Source: an uncultured Muribaculaceae bacterium
GTDB lineage: Bacteria > Bacteroidota > Bacteroidia > Bacteroidales > Muribaculaceae
Length of the DNA stretch: 19,075 nt
Direction of reading: 5' to 3'
Assembly (NCBI GenBank): GCA_910584185.1
Contig: CAJTYC010000049.1
Coordinates: 1 to 19,075, forward strand
Numbering within the stretch: the first letter of the stretch is position 1; every line of letters starts with the position of its first letter. Below are positions 1-7,644 of the stretch, piece after piece. The notes under the pieces were generated by a model. The model saw nothing but the letters and a program-made list of their open reading frames with translations. It was not told where the DNA came from and ran no database searches. A program made the position numbers and the translations under genes.

Positions 1-52
1 ACTCTCACAAACGGAACCAGAATCCGGTGTGCTACCATTACACCACAAGGCA
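1..52 (-). tRNA. tRNA-Gln (anticodon CTG), 3' part cut off by the window edge
   Basis: Reading the minus strand from 52 downwards gives an acceptor strand TGCCTTG, a D arm GTGT-AATGGTA-GCAC, and an anticodon arm CCGGA-TTCTGGT-TCCGT with anticodon CTG (glutamine). A 4-nt variable region and the start of a T stem (GAGA) follow before the window ends. The outermost anticodon pair (C27-U43) does not pair; the other four do. About 52 of roughly 72 nt are visible, so the T loop and the 3' acceptor strand were not checked. Confidence 0.9.
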
Positions 53-104
53 ATCTACTGAATCTCTATTCAGCGTCTCAGGGTCCAATTCCCTTTTGAC
101 GATG

Positions 105-136
105 CAAAATTACTCTTTTTTTTTGAATTATCCAAA
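105..136 (-). promoter_or_regulatory. Bacteroidetes-type promoter of tRNA-Gln
   Basis: On the minus strand a -33 box TTTG (133-136) lies exactly 20 bp before a -7 box TAATTTTG (105-112). This matches the TTTG-N19/20-TAnnTTTG form of the Bacteroidetes primary sigma factor. Transcription would start near 98, about 45 nt before the tRNA 5' end at 52. The rest of 53-161 shows no gene. Confidence 0.7.
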
Positions 137-161
137 TTTTAGTGTTCGTTTTTATCATTTT

Positions 162-1562
162 TTATTCAGAACTACCCGATGATGAGCCACCATTTGAGCC
201 ACCATTTGAGCCACCACCATTAGTGGAGTTGCCGTATCTCTTGGAGTTTATGATATTTATGTCGCCTCCATTCTTATACCGTTTGCCATCCGCACCCTTG
301 GCTTCGATGACGTAGAAATATACACCCGGTTTCACCACCTTGCCGTTATACTTGCCGTCCCAGCCCTTCGACGGATCGGTGAAATGATACAGACGATTGC
401 CGTAGCGGTCAAAAATCGAACACTCAAAATCAATAAGCGATCTGTAAGATACTTTCCACACATCGTTGATTCCATCTCCGTTGGGCGTGAAAGCATTGGG
501 TATCTTCAGTTCGGATGAACCCACACCGATGGTATAAGTCTCCCCTACAGTTTCGCAGGAGCCGTCGCTGTTGCTGCCCACATACCTAACATAATATGTG
601 CCCTCGTCGGTAAATGTGTAATCAAGAGACGGCTCATTAAAACGATAATCGATATACTCGAACTGCTCGTCAGATGCAATCTGCCATTCGTTGTGAATCA
701 CGGCATCTGTGGCCCATGCTTTGAATGTTACATCTACAGGAGCGGAGCCACCCATACCGGACACCTCAGTCTTAATCACATTGGAGGCATCGGAATCTTC
801 GGCGTCGTCAGAGATATTGGTCTGTACCGCCGATGTGTGGCAGTTAAGTCCGTTGGGCTGCACAGTTTCCGACACCACCTCGCGAGGTATGCCCCATTGC
901 GACAGAAACCTATCACCACTCACCCTGAAAGTCGAGCTGCAATATAGCGGTGGGGTTATGGACGCAGTGGCTGTGAGGTGAGGCAGCGTCTTGGTTACCG
1001 TCACCTGGTTGAAATTGTCAGCATCATCGCTCCATTCAAGATTGTCATATTTCACCTCAATGTCGCGGGTCAACTCGCACCTGCGCCCGTCTATACTGTA
1101 ATAATATATGGGGGAACCTTCGCCTTCAATCATAATCTGAGTGTCATCGCAGGTCTGAAAGGGTGCGGAATGCACTGAACCGAGACTTAGCATATGCTGT
1201 GTATAATCTACAATCCAGAAATAAGATGCCTTGCCTTGACTCTGCACAATGTATCCCATATCGCCCTCCGGCTTGTCAATCACCGCATAGTCTCCGTCGA
1301 TGTGAAAAGCTACCGGCTCAGCGAAGCCACCACCGAGATTGCTGTAACGACTTATCGACACGTCGCCTGCAACATTGACCTTGACCGAAGAAATGGCCGA
1401 CATGTCATAAACAATATAAACAACGTCAAGGCCCGTGTTGCGTTCAGGCACCAGACTTATAATCTCCTTGCTTCCACCATAAAAGAGCATACTCGCAGCC
1501 GACACGACCTGACTACATGCTGCGCACAGAGCCAAAGATATGCCCAATTTCTTATAATTCAT
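162..1562 (-). CDS. Secreted protein with PKD-like region and T9SS type B sorting domain
   Basis: A protein of 466 residues, predicted to be exported by Sec and then released or anchored at the surface by the type IX secretion system. The start is set at ATG 1562 because it opens a signal peptide (MNYKKLGISL..., cleavage near VSA-A at 22-23); a longer reading from 1628 has no such property. The middle is beta-rich and of unknown role. A PKD-like segment (about 295-348, DEGTYYVRYVGSNSDGSCETV) precedes the type B C-terminal domain from about 352, with the hallmark IPNAFTPNGDGINDVW, then IFDRYGN, GWDGKYNG and PGVYFYVIEA. After this domain comes an unusual tail of about 20 residues rich in Gly, Ser and Asn, encoded by 12-bp tandem repeats. 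The substrate or binding partner cannot be told from sequence. The sorting domain is secure; the rest is unassigned. Confidence 0.85.
   Translation of the reverse strand: MNYKKLGISLALCAACSQVVSAASMLFYGGSKEIISLVPERNTGLDVVYIVYDMSAISSVKVNVAGDVSISRYSNLGGGFAEPVAFHIDGDYAVIDKPEGDMGYIVQSQGKASYFWIVDYTQHMLSLGSVHSAPFQTCDDTQIMIEGEGSPIYYYSIDGRRCELTRDIEVKYDNLEWSDDADNFNQVTVTKTLPHLTATASITPPLYCSSTFRVSGDRFLSQWGIPREVVSETVQPNGLNCHTSAVQTNISDDAEDSDASNVIKTEVSGMGGSAPVDVTFKAWATDAVIHNEWQIASDEQFEYIDYRFNEPSLDYTFTDEGTYYVRYVGSNSDGSCETVGETYTIGVGSSELKIPNAFTPNGDGINDVWKVSYRSLIDFECSIFDRYGNRLYHFTDPSKGWDGKYNGKVVKPGVYFYVIEAKGADGKRYKNGGDINIINSKRYGNSTNGGGSNGGSNGGSSSGSSE
184..219 (-). repeat. Three 12-bp tandem repeats encoding a Gly-Gly-Ser-Asn tail
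   Basis: On the plus strand GAGCCACCATTT occurs at 184-195 and 196-207, followed by GAGCCACCACCA at 208-219. On the coding strand the units read GGT GGC TCA AAT. Such repeats can gain or lose units by slippage without shifting the frame, so tail length may vary between strains. Confidence 0.85.
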
Positions 1563-1595
1563 TATGCTTAATCGTTTTAAAGATATGTGTTGATA

Positions 1596-1634
1596 ATAGT
1601 CTTGACGCAATATGATGCAATGCCTCAAGACTAT
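1596..1634. repeat. 10-bp inverted repeat upstream of the T9SS protein gene
   Basis: ATAGTCTTGA (1596-1605) and TCAAGACTAT (1625-1634) are perfect complements separated by 19 bp. The repeat lies 34 bp before the start codon at 1562 and could be an operator or a leader hairpin. A repeat of this length and spacing is expected about once by chance in a window this size, so only its position is suggestive. Confidence 0.4.
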
Positions 1635-1671
1635 CTACTTATCTTTAACGATACAAGTTTGCAAATTATTG

Positions 1672-1745
1672 AGGCCCCGTCTCACAAAAAATGGCGGTCG
1701 CTGGGGCGGCTCCGGACGAGTGCCATTTTTTGTGAGACGGGGCCT
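1672..1745. repeat. Perfect 24-bp inverted repeat (possible bidirectional terminator or dispersed palindrome)
   Basis: Arms 1672-1695 and 1722-1745 are exact reverse complements, each containing GGCCCCGTCTCAC and a six-base A or T run next to ATGGC. The 26-bp GC-rich spacer can fold further (TCG 1698-1700 with CGA 1717-1719). In either direction the inner stem ATGGC...GCCAT is followed by T6, which is the layout of an intrinsic terminator. It starts 20 bp past the stop of the DUF389 gene and probably ends that transcript. The long GC-rich outer stem is more than a terminator needs and suggests a repeated palindromic element. No flanking target duplication was seen. Confidence 0.75.
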
Positions 1746-1765
1746 GAACTGAAGTCAACTCAAAA

Positions 1766-3244
1766 CTACTTCTTCGCCACCGACGGCCATGGGAAGTTGC
1801 TTGGGTTGACGTTGAGATACATATTGTTTTGGCCAAGACGCACCTGCATATAGTCAATAAGTTTTCTACGCTCACCGGCAGTCAGACCCGAAGGTGCGTT
1901 GACAAATATCATGCGCACAGTGTCTGTGACATTTTGCGAGGCTTTAGGCTCAGTGGTCGATGTGGCCACCATGTCAGCAAGAGCAATATCCTTGACATTG
2001 GGAAAGAGCACCTTGATTTCTGGCGACACCCTGACACCCTCTACCGAATAGCGGTTGCTCGCGCTGACAGCCTGCTTCAGGGAGTCAATCATAATCTGAC
2101 GCTTGGCAAGCTCCGACTGCATGAGCTGGTAGAACTTGTCAGCATTCTCTTCATAGTTTACACCTTGACGGCTAAGTGCAAAACCTTGCCTGATGTTAAG
2201 CACCACACCTCCGAGTCCAAGCGAATCGAGCTTGTTCATCATGGCGAGCTGCAATGAGTCCTTTGGCAGTGCCTCTCCTATCAAGGTCACGTCAATATAT
2301 CGCTTTCCCTTTTCCACATATTCCTTGTGCGACAGCACCTGCGTATTCGGGAAGACCATATCTTCTGCCACAAACTCCTGCGCTTTAGCCATGAAGATAT
2401 TGTTGCTTATCATGACATATGTCAAATATACGCTGATACCTATTGTGACCGTCACTACACTGAAGGCAATTGTGCGCATACGCTTGGCTCGCTTCACGTT
2501 GGAATAAGTCACTTTATGGAAACCCATCATCTTCACGCCAATCCAAGTGGCGAAGAAGATGAAAATCATGTTGGTAAGAAACAGATATAAGGCACCGAAG
2601 AAGAAATGCATCTGCCATGTGGCAAGACCATAACCGGCAGTGCAGAGCGGAGGCATAAGCGACGTGGCAATAGCCACGCCCGGAAGCACCTGCCCCTTGT
2701 TCTTGGCTGCTATGCTCAGAATACCCGCTGCCCCGCCAAACAGGGCCACAAAGACATCATAGATAGAGGGGGATGTCCTGGCGAGTAGCTGGCTCGAGTT
2801 TTCATATTGCGGAGATATGAAGAAATATATGGCGCTGGCTATCAGTGAACCGATAACGGCAGCGGCTATATTCTTCAGACTTCGCTTCACGAGGTCGAAG
2901 TCCTGTATGCCGATGCCGAGACCGGCACCGATAATCGGTCCCATAAGCGGCGATATAAGCATGGCACCGATAATCACCGGTATGCTGTCGGTATTCAAGC
3001 CAAGCGAAGCGATGAAAATCGCAAAAATCAACGTTAGAAGCTGGCTACCCTTGAAAGATACGCCCGAACGTATGCTCGCCTCTATATCATTTTGCGATTC
3101 TATATCGTTCTTAACATTGAAATATGACAGTATGCCGAGCCATAAGTCATGGAGTTTCTCCTTAGTGCTCTTGGCCACGGGAGGTTTGACCTCTGAGGTC
3201 TTTGTTGCGGCCGGAGCAGCCGACATATCCTGCTGATTGTTCAT
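1766..3244 (-). CDS. DUF389 (TIGR00341-type) integral membrane protein
   Basis: A 492-residue inner-membrane protein of the DUF389 family, whose role is not established. The first 65 residues are hydrophilic and probably cytosolic. About seven hydrophobic segments follow (near 68-84, 88-110, 125-144, 163-181, 186-206, 212-234 and 258-280). They include the family core IIGAMLISPLMGPIIGAGLGIG at 91-112 and SLMPPLCTAGYG at 195-206. The last 200 residues are soluble, with alternating helices and strands and no motif I can name. The ATG at 3244 gives a plausible N-terminus. The gene is divergent from the methyltransferase gene, sharing a 77-bp intergenic region. The family call is firm; function is unknown. 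Confidence 0.85.
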   Translation of the reverse strand: MNNQQDMSAAPAATKTSEVKPPVAKSTKEKLHDLWLGILSYFNVKNDIESQNDIEASIRSGVSFKGSQLLTLIFAIFIASLGLNTDSIPVIIGAMLISPLMGPIIGAGLGIGIQDFDLVKRSLKNIAAAVIGSLIASAIYFFISPQYENSSQLLARTSPSIYDVFVALFGGAAGILSIAAKNKGQVLPGVAIATSLMPPLCTAGYGLATWQMHFFFGALYLFLTNMIFIFFATWIGVKMMGFHKVTYSNVKRAKRMRTIAFSVVTVTIGISVYLTYVMISNNIFMAKAQEFVAEDMVFPNTQVLSHKEYVEKGKRYIDVTLIGEALPKDSLQLAMMNKLDSLGLGGVVLNIRQGFALSRQGVNYEENADKFYQLMQSELAKRQIMIDSLKQAVSASNRYSVEGVRVSPEIKVLFPNVKDIALADMVATSTTEPKASQNVTDTVRMIFVNAPSGLTAGERRKLIDYMQVRLGQNNMYLNVNPSNFPWPSVAKK

Positions 3245-3321
3245 AACTGTGCAATATGGGTTTAACTACATTATACAACAACTAAAACGCCAGATTGCTC
3301 AACCATATAGAAAAAAATATC

Positions 3322-4137
3322 ATGATAGATATAAAAGAGATAGCATCGGTGCATACGCCGGAGATGGCGGTCTACAGCCAGTTGACCGAAGCGGAGTTGC
3401 GTCACAGCCAAGAATCGGCACTCGGCATATTCATCGCCGAGAGTCCGAAAGTTATACGCATGGCTATGAGCCATGGATACAAGCCATTGTCGATGCTCTG
3501 CGAGCGCAAACATATAACCGGAGATGCAGCCGGGATTCTCGCCGAGATGTCAGAGAGTAACGAAATATTTACCGTATACACAGGCGAACGCGAAGTTTTG
3601 ACGCAACTCACAGGCTATAAGCTGACACGAGGTGTGCTTTGCGCCATGCACCGCCGTGAATTGCCTGAACTCGATGAGATATGCCATGAGGCAAGACTGG
3701 TGGGGGTGCTTCAAGGCATCACCGACACGACTAACATCGGGTCGATATTTCGCGCGGCCTCAGCGATGGGCGTAGACGCATTGGTGCTTTCAGATGACAC
3801 ATGCGACCCTTTGAACCGCAGGGCCGTGCGCGTATCGATGGGCACGGTGTTCAGCATACCATGGACCATGGCGGCTGATCCCATGTCGGCACTTAAACGG
3901 TTGGGATTCAAGACAGCGGCGCTTGCGCTTCGCCACGACAACCTGACCCTCGACGACCCCACACTGAAGCAATGCGACAGGCTCGCCGTGGTGTTTGGCA
4001 CAGAGGGTGACGGCTTGCCCGAAGAGTGTATATCTAAAGCAGACTATGTGGTGAAGATACCTATGCACCACGGCGTTGACTCGCTCAATGTGGCTTCGGC
4101 AGCTGCCGTAACCTTTTGGGAACTCCGCAGATTTTGA
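3322..4137 (+). CDS. TrmH/SpoU-family RNA 2'-O-methyltransferase
   Basis: A 271-residue SAM-dependent enzyme of the SPOUT superfamily that methylates a ribose 2'-OH in rRNA or tRNA; the target nucleotide cannot be told. An N-terminal substrate-binding region (about 20-110) precedes the knotted catalytic domain with all three SpoU motifs: motif 1 at 138-146 (NIGSIFRAA, Arg144 catalytic), motif 2 at 226-232 (GTEGDGL) and motif 3 at 247-262 (IPMHHGVDSLNVASAA). ATG 3322 is preferred over an in-frame TTG at 3295 because it lies just before the conserved sequence and after an AT-rich leader (AGAAAAAAATATC). It appears to be transcribed alone; the next gene is 150 bp away. Confidence 0.88.
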   Translation: MIDIKEIASVHTPEMAVYSQLTEAELRHSQESALGIFIAESPKVIRMAMSHGYKPLSMLCERKHITGDAAGILAEMSESNEIFTVYTGEREVLTQLTGYKLTRGVLCAMHRRELPELDEICHEARLVGVLQGITDTTNIGSIFRAASAMGVDALVLSDDTCDPLNRRAVRVSMGTVFSIPWTMAADPMSALKRLGFKTAALALRHDNLTLDDPTLKQCDRLAVVFGTEGDGLPEECISKADYVVKIPMHHGVDSLNVASAAAVTFWELRRF

Positions 4138-4189
4138 TGTTGCAACTACCGATTTACGGTGCAAAATTGTAACATACTGACGCGGATTC

Positions 4190-4220
4190 GGCTTGTTTTG
4201 GGCTTGATTTAGGCTTGATT
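4190..4220 (+). repeat. Short imperfect tandem repeat of GGCTTGATT
   Basis: GGCTTGTTTT (4190-4199), GGGCTTGATTT (4200-4210) and AGGCTTGATT (4211-4220) follow one another in the gap between the RNA methyltransferase gene and ftsY. No function is evident; it lies just upstream of the ftsY promoter boxes. Confidence 0.5.
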
Positions 4221-4232
4221 GGGCCAATGAAA

Positions 4233-4263
4233 TTGGTAATGTCGCTTTTTTTTGCTAATTTTA
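4233..4263 (+). promoter_or_regulatory. Probable promoter of the ftsY-rimO-menF-pepO run
   Basis: TTGG at 4233-4236 is followed after 19 bp by TAATTTTA at 4256-4263, one base off the TAnnTTTG -7 consensus. The start codon of ftsY lies 24 bp beyond the box, so the leader would be short. No equally good box was seen further downstream in the run. Confidence 0.5.
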
Positions 4264-4287
4264 CGAAATATAATTATTAAACCATAT

Positions 4288-5250
4288 ATGGGATTTAAAG
4301 ATTTTTTCACGAGAAAGAAAAAAGAGACGCTCGACAACGGCCTTCAGAAGACCAAGGAGGGAGTATGGAGCAAGATATCGCATGCCATAGCCGGCAAGAG
4401 CAAGGTAGACGATGAAGTGCTTGACAATCTTGAAGAGGCCTTCATAACAAGCGATGTCGGCACAGACACCACGCTTGAGATTATAGAGCGGCTTCAGAAC
4501 CGAGTGTCGCGCGACAAGTATGTGGGGAGCGAGGAGCTCCGCAGCATGCTTGTGGAGGAAATCAGCGACATGCTGGAGAAACCGACCAATAACGAGCAGC
4601 TCGGCGACTTCGAGGTCAAGAAGACAGGTGAACCGTACGTGATTATGGTGGTAGGCGTGAATGGCGTGGGCAAGACCACCACTATAGGCAAGCTCGCATA
4701 TCAATATAAAGCAGCGGGCAACAAGGTGGTGCTCGGTGCAGCTGACACATTTCGCGCAGCTGCCATAGAGCAGCTCGACATATGGGGAGAACGTGTGGGA
4801 GTACCGGTAATAAAACAGAAGATGGGCAGTGACCCTGCTGCCGTAGCCTTCGACACGCTGCAGTCGGCCAAAGCCCAGGGTGCGGATGTGGTGATAATCG
4901 ACACCGCCGGACGTCTGCACAACAAGGTGGGACTGATGAATGAGCTCACCAAAATCAAAAACGTGATGAAGCGTGTGGTGCCTGATGCGCCCCAGGAGAT
5001 TCTGCTTGTGCTCGACGGGTCGACAGGCCAAAACGCATTTGAGCAGGCTAAGCAATTTGTTGCCGCCACGGAGGTCAACAACCTCGCCATCACCAAACTC
5101 GACGGCACATCGAAAGGTGGCGTGGTGATTGGCATAAGCGACCAGTTCAAGATACCGGTGAAATATATCGGTCTCGGAGAGGGCAAGGAAGATTTGCAGA
5201 TATTCCACCCGTCGGAGTTTGTCAGGTCACTGTTCGGGTCAGCAATATAA
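4288..5250 (+). CDS. ftsY: Signal recognition particle receptor FtsY
   Basis: A 320-residue SRP receptor GTPase that docks the Ffh-4.5S RNA-nascent chain complex at the inner membrane. The acidic A domain of enterobacterial FtsY is absent; a short basic N-terminus (MGFKDFFTRKKK) leads into the N domain helices (about 20-100). The G domain shows G1 GVNGVGKT (123-130), the insertion-box motif DTFRAAAIEQL, DTAGRLHNK (G3), TKLDGTSKGG (G4) and the closing GLGEGKEDLQIFHPSEFV. ATG 4288 is chosen over an in-frame TTG at 4252 because the latter lies inside the promoter boxes. rimO follows after 43 bp, a pairing I know from other Bacteroidales. Confidence 0.97.
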   Translation: MGFKDFFTRKKKETLDNGLQKTKEGVWSKISHAIAGKSKVDDEVLDNLEEAFITSDVGTDTTLEIIERLQNRVSRDKYVGSEELRSMLVEEISDMLEKPTNNEQLGDFEVKKTGEPYVIMVVGVNGVGKTTTIGKLAYQYKAAGNKVVLGAADTFRAAAIEQLDIWGERVGVPVIKQKMGSDPAAVAFDTLQSAKAQGADVVIIDTAGRLHNKVGLMNELTKIKNVMKRVVPDAPQEILLVLDGSTGQNAFEQAKQFVAATEVNNLAITKLDGTSKGGVVIGISDQFKIPVKYIGLGEGKEDLQIFHPSEFVRSLFGSAI

Positions 5251-5293
5251 GATTGCGGCAGAAAAATAGAATAATTTCAATGTTCGCCGAACA

Positions 5294-6592
5294 ATGAAAA
5301 AAGGACACGTAGATATAATCTCGATGGGATGCTCGAAAAACTTGATTGATTCCGAGCGTCTTATCAGGAGATTGACCGCCAAGGGCTACACAGTGAGCCA
5401 TAATCCGGAGCGACCGGAGGGTGAATATGTGATGGTCAACACCTGCGGCTTCATAAGCGATGCCAAGGAGGAGTCAATCAATATGATTCTTGAGCTGATA
5501 TCGCTCAAAGAGGAAGGCACTATAGGCTCAATCGCAGCCATGGGATGCCTCACCGGGCGTTACTTCAACGACTTGAAGGCGGAAATCCCGGAAGTGGACC
5601 GCATGTATGGCAAATTCGACTGGGAGAAGTTTGTCGACGAATTGCCAGACCTGAAAGAGAACGAGCGGCCACGCACCTGGGAACGGGAGTTGACCACTCC
5701 CCCACACTCCACATACCTCAAGATATCGGAGGGGTGTAACCGCATGTGCGCGTTTTGCGCGATACCCCTCATAACGGGGCGTCATAAATCACGCCCCGAA
5801 GAGGAGATTATTGAAGAGGTCAAGACACTTGTGGCGAAAGGTGTAAAAGAATTTAACGTGATAGCCCAAGACTTGTCAAGTTATGGACTTGACCTTTACG
5901 GCAAGCATCGGCTTGCGCAGCTGATCGACAAGATGGCCGATATACCGGGGGTGGAGTGGATAAGGCTTCATTATGCATATCCGGCAGACTTCCCGATGGA
6001 GATACTCGACGTGATGGCACGCCGTCAGAATGTATGCAAATATCTCGACATAGCGTTGCAGCATATCTCAGACAATCAACTCAGCCTGATGAAACGCCAT
6101 ATAAGCAAGGCTGAGACGGTGGAGCTTCTCGACACAATACGCCGCAAAGTGCCTGGTATCTGCCTGCGCACCACTCTGATGGTTGGATTTCCCGGCGAGA
6201 CCGATAAAGACTTCGAGCAACTTCTTGACTTTGTGGCCACACAAAAATTTGACCGCATGGGGGCCTTCGCCTATTCGGAAGAAGATGACACATATGCGGC
6301 AAGGCATTATGAAGACAATGTGCCTGACGACGTGAAGCAGGAGAGACTCGATAAGCTCATGGAGCTTCAGCAAGAGATTTCCGAGACCAACAATTCACGG
6401 CAAGTAGGCAAGCGGATCAGGCTTCTCGTGGATGAGTATGAGGGTGATACGGCTATTTGTCGCTCGGAGCAGGACTCCCCGGAGGTTGACTTGACATATC
6501 GCGTGGAGGGTTGTAAGGCCAAGATAGGAGACTTCATCGAGGCAAAGGTGATAGAAGCCTTTCCGTTCGACTTCACTGCCCGACAGATCTAA
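5294..6592 (+). CDS. rimO: Ribosomal protein S12 methylthiotransferase RimO
   Basis: A 432-residue radical SAM enzyme that adds a methylthio group to the conserved aspartate of ribosomal protein S12. The N-terminal domain carries the three cysteines of the auxiliary iron-sulfur cluster (C13 in MGCSKNLIDSERL, C51 in NTCGF, C85 in MGCLTGRY). The radical SAM motif CNRMCAFC supplies C148, C152 and C155. A C-terminal TRAM domain starts at about 370. Tyrosine in IRLHYAYP and the MGCSKN opening favour RimO over the tRNA enzyme MiaB. Length is normal for the family. It lies between ftsY (43 bp) and menF (24 bp), probably in one transcript. Confidence 0.95.
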   Translation: MKKGHVDIISMGCSKNLIDSERLIRRLTAKGYTVSHNPERPEGEYVMVNTCGFISDAKEESINMILELISLKEEGTIGSIAAMGCLTGRYFNDLKAEIPEVDRMYGKFDWEKFVDELPDLKENERPRTWERELTTPPHSTYLKISEGCNRMCAFCAIPLITGRHKSRPEEEIIEEVKTLVAKGVKEFNVIAQDLSSYGLDLYGKHRLAQLIDKMADIPGVEWIRLHYAYPADFPMEILDVMARRQNVCKYLDIALQHISDNQLSLMKRHISKAETVELLDTIRRKVPGICLRTTLMVGFPGETDKDFEQLLDFVATQKFDRMGAFAYSEEDDTYAARHYEDNVPDDVKQERLDKLMELQQEISETNNSRQVGKRIRLLVDEYEGDTAICRSEQDSPEVDLTYRVEGCKAKIGDFIEAKVIEAFPFDFTARQI

Positions 6593-6616
6593 CACGCTTA
6601 GAGCCAGCATAGAAGT

Positions 6617-7606
6617 ATGACTAACAGGTTTGCATATCGACTTCCTCACGACAAGGAGATACACCGTGGAGAATCCTCCCGTTTGGTGCATGGCATAGGA
6701 GCGGAGGGATTTGTGGTGGCACCATTTGATGATGCCGCCAATAAATGTTTCACTATCCCTGTAAATGATGATACGGTGTCGGAAGTTTTTGTGCCGGAGG
6801 AATATACACCGCCGACGCAAAGCACGTCTCCCGGGCAACACGCCTGCGGTGTCAATATGATACTTGGAAGCATCGCTTCAGGGGAACTCAACAAATGCGT
6901 ATTGTCGAAAGTGGTGGTAAGGCAAGTCGACATCGACATAGATCGCACGTTCAATAATCTGTGCGAATCACGTCCTGACGCATTCGTGTTTTATTTCGAG
7001 ACACCGGAAACCGGTGCTTGGATTGGAGCGACTCCGGAAATCCTTATGTTCAAGGGAAATAGGACAATTGCCACCATGTCGCTGGCAGGCACGAGAATTG
7101 CCGATAGCCAAGGTGAGTGGGATGTTAAGGACTTGAATGAGCAGCGCATCGTTACAGACTTCATAGTTGACACCATGTCTGAAGCCGGTTATCCTGTTGG
7201 CGCAGAAGGTCCGATGACTCATAAAGCTGGCAATGTGGAGCACCTTCTAACACGCATCATAGCCGCCTCACGGAGTGAAGCAGACGATATCCGACTCCTG
7301 TATGAGCTGTCGCCGACTCCGGCACTTTGCGGATTGCCGCGCGACGCAGCGAGGAAGATACTTGGAGTAGCCGAGCAATTCGACAGAGGCTATTACGGAG
7401 GCTTCTGTGGTCCCATAAATAGCGATGGTTCAGACATGAAACTGTTTGTGAATCTGAGAAGTTGCTGCATAAAGGATGGCCGCTGCTGCATATACGCCGG
7501 AGGAGGCATTGTGGAGGGTTCGGAGCCGGAAAGCGAATGGGCTGAGACCGAACGCAAAGCAGAAACAATAAAGCACAACCTGATAGAAAATAAAATAACG
7601 ACATAA
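6617..7606 (+). CDS. menF: Isochorismate synthase (chorismate-binding enzyme)
   Basis: A 329-residue member of the chorismate-utilising family, predicted to convert chorismate to isochorismate for menaquinone synthesis. Visible motifs are GELNKCVLSK (general-base lysine region), WIGATPEILM, MSLAGTR, the EHLLTRI segment, LSPTPALCGLPRDAA, the strongly conserved RGYYGGFCGPI, and YAGGGIVEGSEPESEWAETERKAETI at the C-terminus with its Mg-binding glutamates. It is shorter than E. coli MenF (431) because the N-terminal region is reduced. An isochorismate role is preferred over anthranilate or aminodeoxychorismate synthase because of LAGTR and the lack of a glutamine amidotransferase partner. The usual menD neighbour is absent; the next gene, 38 bp on, is a peptidase. 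Confidence 0.88.
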   Translation: MTNRFAYRLPHDKEIHRGESSRLVHGIGAEGFVVAPFDDAANKCFTIPVNDDTVSEVFVPEEYTPPTQSTSPGQHACGVNMILGSIASGELNKCVLSKVVVRQVDIDIDRTFNNLCESRPDAFVFYFETPETGAWIGATPEILMFKGNRTIATMSLAGTRIADSQGEWDVKDLNEQRIVTDFIVDTMSEAGYPVGAEGPMTHKAGNVEHLLTRIIAASRSEADDIRLLYELSPTPALCGLPRDAARKILGVAEQFDRGYYGGFCGPINSDGSDMKLFVNLRSCCIKDGRCCIYAGGGIVEGSEPESEWAETERKAETIKHNLIENKITT

Positions 7607-7644
7607 ACAACACAAAACTCTAACCTTATAAAAAACACGACAAC

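Noticed and set aside
1587..1875. Short frames on both strands across 1587-1875 sharing similar peptide segments
   Set aside because: The similarity arises only because both read through the 24-bp inverted repeat; neither looks like a gene.
3241..3321. Divergent promoter pair between the DUF389 and RNA methyltransferase genes
   Set aside because: A promoter must exist here, but no TAnnTTTG box with a matching -33 element could be placed with confidence on either strand.
4261..5208. 315-codon open frame on the minus strand
   Set aside because: It is the antisense shadow of ftsY; the plus strand carries all GTPase motifs and the minus reading shows no recognisable domain.
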